A stretch of 64,000 nt of DNA, from assembly GCA_905250125.1 (NCBI GenBank), contig CAJNOL010000926.1, positions 29,561 to 93,560 on the forward strand, written 5' to 3'. The translations under genes were made by a program, and so were the position numbers. Each line of letters opens with the position of its first letter. Position 1 is the stretch's first letter. This stretch comes from Rotaria sordida (lineage: Eukaryota; Rotifera; Eurotatoria; Philodinida; Philodinidae). Below, piece after piece: positions 60,048 through 64,000 of this stretch. The notes beneath the pieces are model-generated. The model had not been told where the DNA came from. It did no database searches and worked only from the letters and a program-made list of their open reading frames with translations.

Positions 60048-63000
60048 ATGATGAACGCTTCTCCAAAAACAAATGATCATAATCGAGTGGAACATGGCAA
60101 ACGGTGGATTGAATTTATTGGTTTTTGGTACATATTTTTTGTTTTGTTTGAATACATGACTGTATCATATAAATCTAACATATTTTAGGCTTCTTGGTCT
60201 TTGCAATAATTTTGGTTATGTAGTAATGTTAAGTGCTGCTCATGATATATTGAAACAAGAAGAGGATACTAATTCGACTGAACCGATGCCACATAATACA
60301 ACAAATCGATTTGATTGTAATCGACTATCGACAGGAGTGAGTAGATGAGATCAATATGAAATGTTTTTTTCCTTATTCTAGTCTCCTATAGTTCTAATCT
60401 TGAATGATATTTGATAATCAGAATTTAGATGTAATATAGTATATAATCGACATAGTTGAGTGGCTACTTTGTTTGACACGTATGCACAAGGCATTGTATA
60501 CAAATCAGAATTCGAAATAGGTCGTCCGGTCCAAGCATTATTTTTCACGTAAGAAAACAAAAAATTTGATTTTTCCTCAAAATTCTTTACATAAGTTTTG
60601 TACCTCACAATTGATAACAATCAGAAATCTTTGTTTATGTGAACGTTTCGGAAGTTTTATTTCGCCAATAAATAATGATAAAGTATTTATTCGATTTAAT
60701 GACATTTCTTATCTACACACGAGACCGAATGCACTATCAACTACATTAAATGGCATGAATGTTATTAACATGGAATAGTATTTACTATGTAAATAAAAAA
60801 AATAGTTACCGATCTGACTCTTTGAAATTGATCAGCAAGTATTTTCACTCATGAAAATTTATGTTAATAAAAGATAGTCTTCAAGAAGTTAGACTACTCG
60901 CGAACGTATCATAGTCTTTTGATTCAATAAGTAATTCTCCTCATTTCTCATGCTGTTTTTTCTTTTGTAGTAGAAATATACACCTATTCTTGTGGCTAGT
61001 TAGTATATATATATATAGGCAGTACTCTTAATTATAAGCTAGCTGAAAGACAAGAGTATTCTTCCTTCCGTATAGTACATTGAAATGTCGAATTCTACAT
61101 AGAAATTATTTGATATTAATATAAATTTTTGAAGAAAAAAATGTTTTAAATTTTACTGATGTATTTGACAATTGTTTTTCAGGCTATTCTACTAGCGGAT
61201 ATTTTACCAGCATTAGTTATTAAATTAACAGCTCCATTTTTTATGCACAGAATCATATATAAGTAAAAGCTAATTGCTATTTTGTTTTTTACATACTAAT
61301 CAATTGATTTTGTTTTTCTTTTTTTGATTCCAGTTTTCGTTTTATTTTGATTGTAATATTTGCTGCTAGTTCTTTGATCATTGTTGGTACTTCAAAAATA
61401 ATTGCTTTAAGTTTATTTGGTAAGTTAATTAATATGGTTCATCAAAATATAAATAAAAATTTTTAAATTCAAGGTGTTGTTTGTGCAAGTATTAGTTCTG
61501 GTTTTGGTGAAATTACAATATTACAATTAACATCTTTTTATTCAAAACATACGGTTAGTGCATGGTCAAGTGGTACAGGTGCTGCTGGTTTACTTGGTGC
61601 TCTTTCCTATGCAGGACTAACTAGTCTACTTAAATTAAATCCTAGAACTGCTATACTTATTTTACTCTTCATACCTGTTCTTCAAGTTATCAGGTAAATA
61701 AAAGAGTATTAAAAAGAAAAATATGTATTTTTTTTAAATAAAAATTATTTGATTTATATAAAGTTACATAATGGTCGGAGCTAGTCAAGCTGTTGCTAGA
61801 CATCGTCACTATCAACAAATAAGTGAACATATTACTGTTGATGTTGATATAGGTAGAAAAAAAATAATTGATTTACTAGAAAAATATCTATGTATTTTCT
61901 ATGTAGACAGTAATGTTGATGAAACGATAATAAGTGTTAATGAAACATTGAAAGGTTTTAAAGGTCGACTTAAATTAGTTAAAGTAAACGATTGATAATA
62001 ATATTTTCTCTGATTTTTTTATTATTGATTGATGTTTTTTTTTATAGCCATTAATAAAATATATGATACCATTGACAATTGTTTATTTTGCTGAATATTT
62101 AATCAATCAAGGATTGGTAAGTATAAGTCTTATTTTGAGATTCACAAATTCTTGTATATACATTATGAATTAAAATTTAGTAATTTGATTTACTCATAAA
62201 TTATTTTATAAAGTATTATATTTATATTTTTGTTCATGTAGTATGAACTCATCTACTTTCGTAATACGAGTATGTCACATTCTACACAATATCGTTGGTA
62301 AGTAATAATAGATATACAAGTTTAATTCAATATCATTCAAAATTTACAAATGAAAGTTTAGCACATTCAAAATGTATTATTTCAATGAGAGAACTGCATG
62401 AAATGATACACGCTGTTTGAACTCATATAAGGGCACGTTAGTAAAAGTGTAAAAGAGTTCAGCCTTTGAAGCTGAGTTACTGCCGTTTTTACTGATTTTT
62501 TGACTCAGTTTTAAGTATATGCTGAAAAATCAAATAATTGAATTTTGATCTGAAAGTTTCAGGTGAAAAGAATGTTCCCTAATCAAGATATTGACTTTCC
62601 ACAAAAATTAAGTTTACTTGGAAATTCAATATTTCGACAAAAAAAGCATTCGCCTGAAACTTTCAGGTCAAAGTTCCATTATTTGATATTTCAGTAAATA
62701 TCTAAAATTGTGTCGAAAAATTCAATGCAACGGCTATAATTCAACTCCAAAGACCGAATCCTTTTAGATTTTTTCTAATCTTACCAAGACGTCCTTGTAT
62801 GAGCTCAAATGGCGTGTGTATCCGTTCGGGTAGTTTTCTCGTCAGTACATAGAAAAAAAAATCATTTGAAATTCTTCGTTAAGAATAATAATTAAATAGA
62901 ATCAAATAGAAAACTTAGTTTCGTATAATTCTTAAATAAGAGAGTATGTTTATTTTTAGGTATTCGGTTTTCTATCAATTGGGCGTTTTCGCTTCACGTT

Positions 63001-63427
63001 CATCAGTAGCACTCATTAGAATTCATCGTCTTTGGATTTTACCAATTATTCAAGTTAGTTTATTGACATATTTTGGTTTTCTGTGTTCTATACATATATA
63101 TTTACTCAGCTTATTAATATGGGTATATTTTTTGCTTGTGTCTATCGTACGGCTCATATACCGAGTATATGGTTAGTTTTCGGTTTAGTCATATTTGAAG
63201 GTTTAATTGGTGGTGGAGCTTATGTCAATACATTTTATAAGATATCAATTGAAGTATGATTTAAGTCAAAACAAGATTGAATTTTAATTGAGTTATTGTT
63301 ATTATTGTTTTAGATTCCTGAACCTGATCGTGAATTTTCAATTGGTGTTGCATCTATTAGTGATTCAGTTGGAATATCATTTGCAGGTCTATTAGCAATT
63401 CCACTTCATAATGCCATATGTCAATAA
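60048..63427 (+). CDS. cln3: battenin (CLN3), lysosomal membrane protein
   Basis: Eleven exons: 60048-60127, 60189-60336, 61183-61262, 61334-61419, 61474-61693, 61764-61983, 62048-62116, 62242-62297, 62960-63053, 63110-63253 and 63314-63427. Every junction keeps phase; the total is 436 residues (human CLN3 has 438). Diagnostic blocks are [28 protein letters not shown], the first TM bundle ([19 protein letters not shown]), [78 protein letters not shown] and the end [20 protein letters not shown]. It is a multi-pass late endosomal/lysosomal protein of the major-facilitator fold, linked in mammals to glycerophosphodiester export and Batten disease. Intron 2 is 846 bp and intron 8 contains a MITE. 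An alternative start is the second ATG at 60051. Confidence 0.95.
62409..62818. mobile_element. foldback MITE in CLN3 intron 8
   Basis: Inverted arms: CACGCTGTTTGAACTCATA at the left pairs with TATGAGCTCAAATGGCGTG at the right. An inner pair, GAAAGTTTCAGGTGA and CGCCTGAAACTTTCAGG, sits near the centre. TA flanks both ends (62407-62408 and 62819-62820). It makes up most of a 662-bp intron whose neighbours are mostly 50-130 bp. Confidence 0.75.
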
Positions 63428-63549
63428 TTGTCATGACAATTTTCTTTTCTTTATTTTTTTCGTATTTAAATTTCTTTATGAAAATTTGTGTGTTAATTAT
63501 TTTTTTATAAAAGTTATTACATGACTATTTTTTGTGGTAATTTTTCTAG

Positions 63550-64000
63550 ATGACTGAGAATGATTTTCAAAATAAAACTGTATGTGTAACAGGTGCTGGA
63601 CAAGGTCTGTTATTTAAAAATGAATTTATTTTATTACATTGAAAAAAACAAAATAATTGTTTAAGGTATTGGTAAATCATTAGCTTTACGACTTGCTCAA
63701 CTTGGTGCTAAAGTAATTGCTGTTAGTAAAACTGATGAAAATTTGAAACAACTTGTTGCACAAGTAAAAAAATTAGATTTTTTAAAAATTTAATATCATT
63801 TTCTTTTTATTTCAAATTAGAATAATAATATTATTCCAGTATGTGTTGATTTAAGTGATTGGAAAGCAACGAAAGAAGCTATTAAACCACATCTTCCAAT
63901 TCAATTATTAGTAAATAATGCTGCTATTACTATTCTTGATTCATTTCTAGAAGTTAAACCAGAAGATTTCGATAGGTATGTATATGAAAAACAAAAATTA
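63550..64000 (+). CDS. dcxr: L-xylulose/dicarbonyl reductase-like SDR (5' part)
   Basis: Exons 63550-63604, 63666-63763 and 63821-63975, in phase, then a donor (GTATGT) and the window end. The visible product runs MTENDFQNKTVCVTGAGQGI, GKSLALRLAQLGAKVIAVSK, then (after a linker) IIPVCVDLSDW, PIQLLVNNAAITILDSFLEV. The nucleotide-binding TGxxxGxG reads TGAGQGIG. VDLSDW and NNAA are the usual short-chain dehydrogenase points, and the layout is that of the DCXR/carbonyl reductase branch. The catalytic Ser-Tyr-Lys lies beyond the window. It would reduce L-xylulose and dicarbonyls with NADPH. It starts 122 bp after the CLN3 stop on the same strand. Confidence 0.88.

Noticed and set aside
60378..60778. 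Genes inside CLN3 intron 2
   Set aside because: Two overlapping frames on opposite strands without recognisable domains; the flanking CLN3 exons join in phase across them.
1..64000. tRNA or rRNA genes
   Set aside because: No cloverleaf with a GTTCGA-type T arm and matching acceptor stem was found by eye; a tRNAscan run would be decisive.

Overview
This is a eukaryotic, intron-containing, AT-rich window that looks like bdelloid rotifer DNA. The signs are very short GT-AG introns (about 46-110 bp) in compact genes, rotifer-expanded families (rhodopsin-like GPCR, NHL beta-propeller, a TMEM272-like four-TM protein, a decayed gene resembling the bdelloid ADP-ribosyltransferase/TPR group), a cupin of bacterial/fungal type, and many copies of TGTGGG-like repeat, which I recall as the bdelloid telomeric motif. 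The organism is an inference; no marker gene settles the species.

Layout. 1-5 kb: a G-protein gamma subunit (975-1172), a decayed ART/TPR-like gene (about 2110-2960) and an intronless GPCR (3670-4659, minus). 5-9.4 kb: palindromic minisatellites and telomere-like hairpins, a four-exon TMEM272-like gene (7309-8211, minus) and a secreted cupin (8789-9376). 11-16.8 kb: a three-exon GT92 glycosyltransferase (minus) with two unusually long, repeat-filled introns. 17-34.8 kb: mostly transposon debris, including a DDE transposase remnant, TA-flanked foldback elements, a TTAA-flanked piggyBac-type MITE and possible gene ends at 30.5 and 31.4 kb. 34.8-38 kb: an NHL-repeat protein and a Fringe-like glycosyltransferase.

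40.1-48.9 kb is a stack of transposons. A Mutator-like element (40128-46499) with long terminal inverted repeats sits inside a telomere-like hairpin between 8-bp duplications. Its transposase gene was hit, one codon before its stop, by an element with 15-bp termini (43022-45956), and that element was hit by a second copy of itself (43502-45013). Both insertions keep perfect 8-bp duplications. Each copy carries the same 77-codon ORF and long arrays of a roughly 10-bp GACTTCAN repeat. I do not recognise this family, and it is the best candidate here for something undescribed. A second, decayed MULE in opposite orientation and a hAT-like MITE follow.

52.1-53.1 kb: a secreted Thr-rich, mucin-like and probably GPI-anchored protein interrupted by 10 N. 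54.6-57.2 kb (minus): a vWA protein preceded by a RING-H2 protein, perhaps two halves of an ancestral RING-vWA ubiquitin ligase. 58.7-64 kb: three housekeeping genes in the same direction, packed 120-165 bp apart: coatomer zeta (6 exons), CLN3/battenin (11 exons) and a DCXR-type short-chain dehydrogenase that runs off the end. Exon models for these genes were built by hand and keep phase at every junction.
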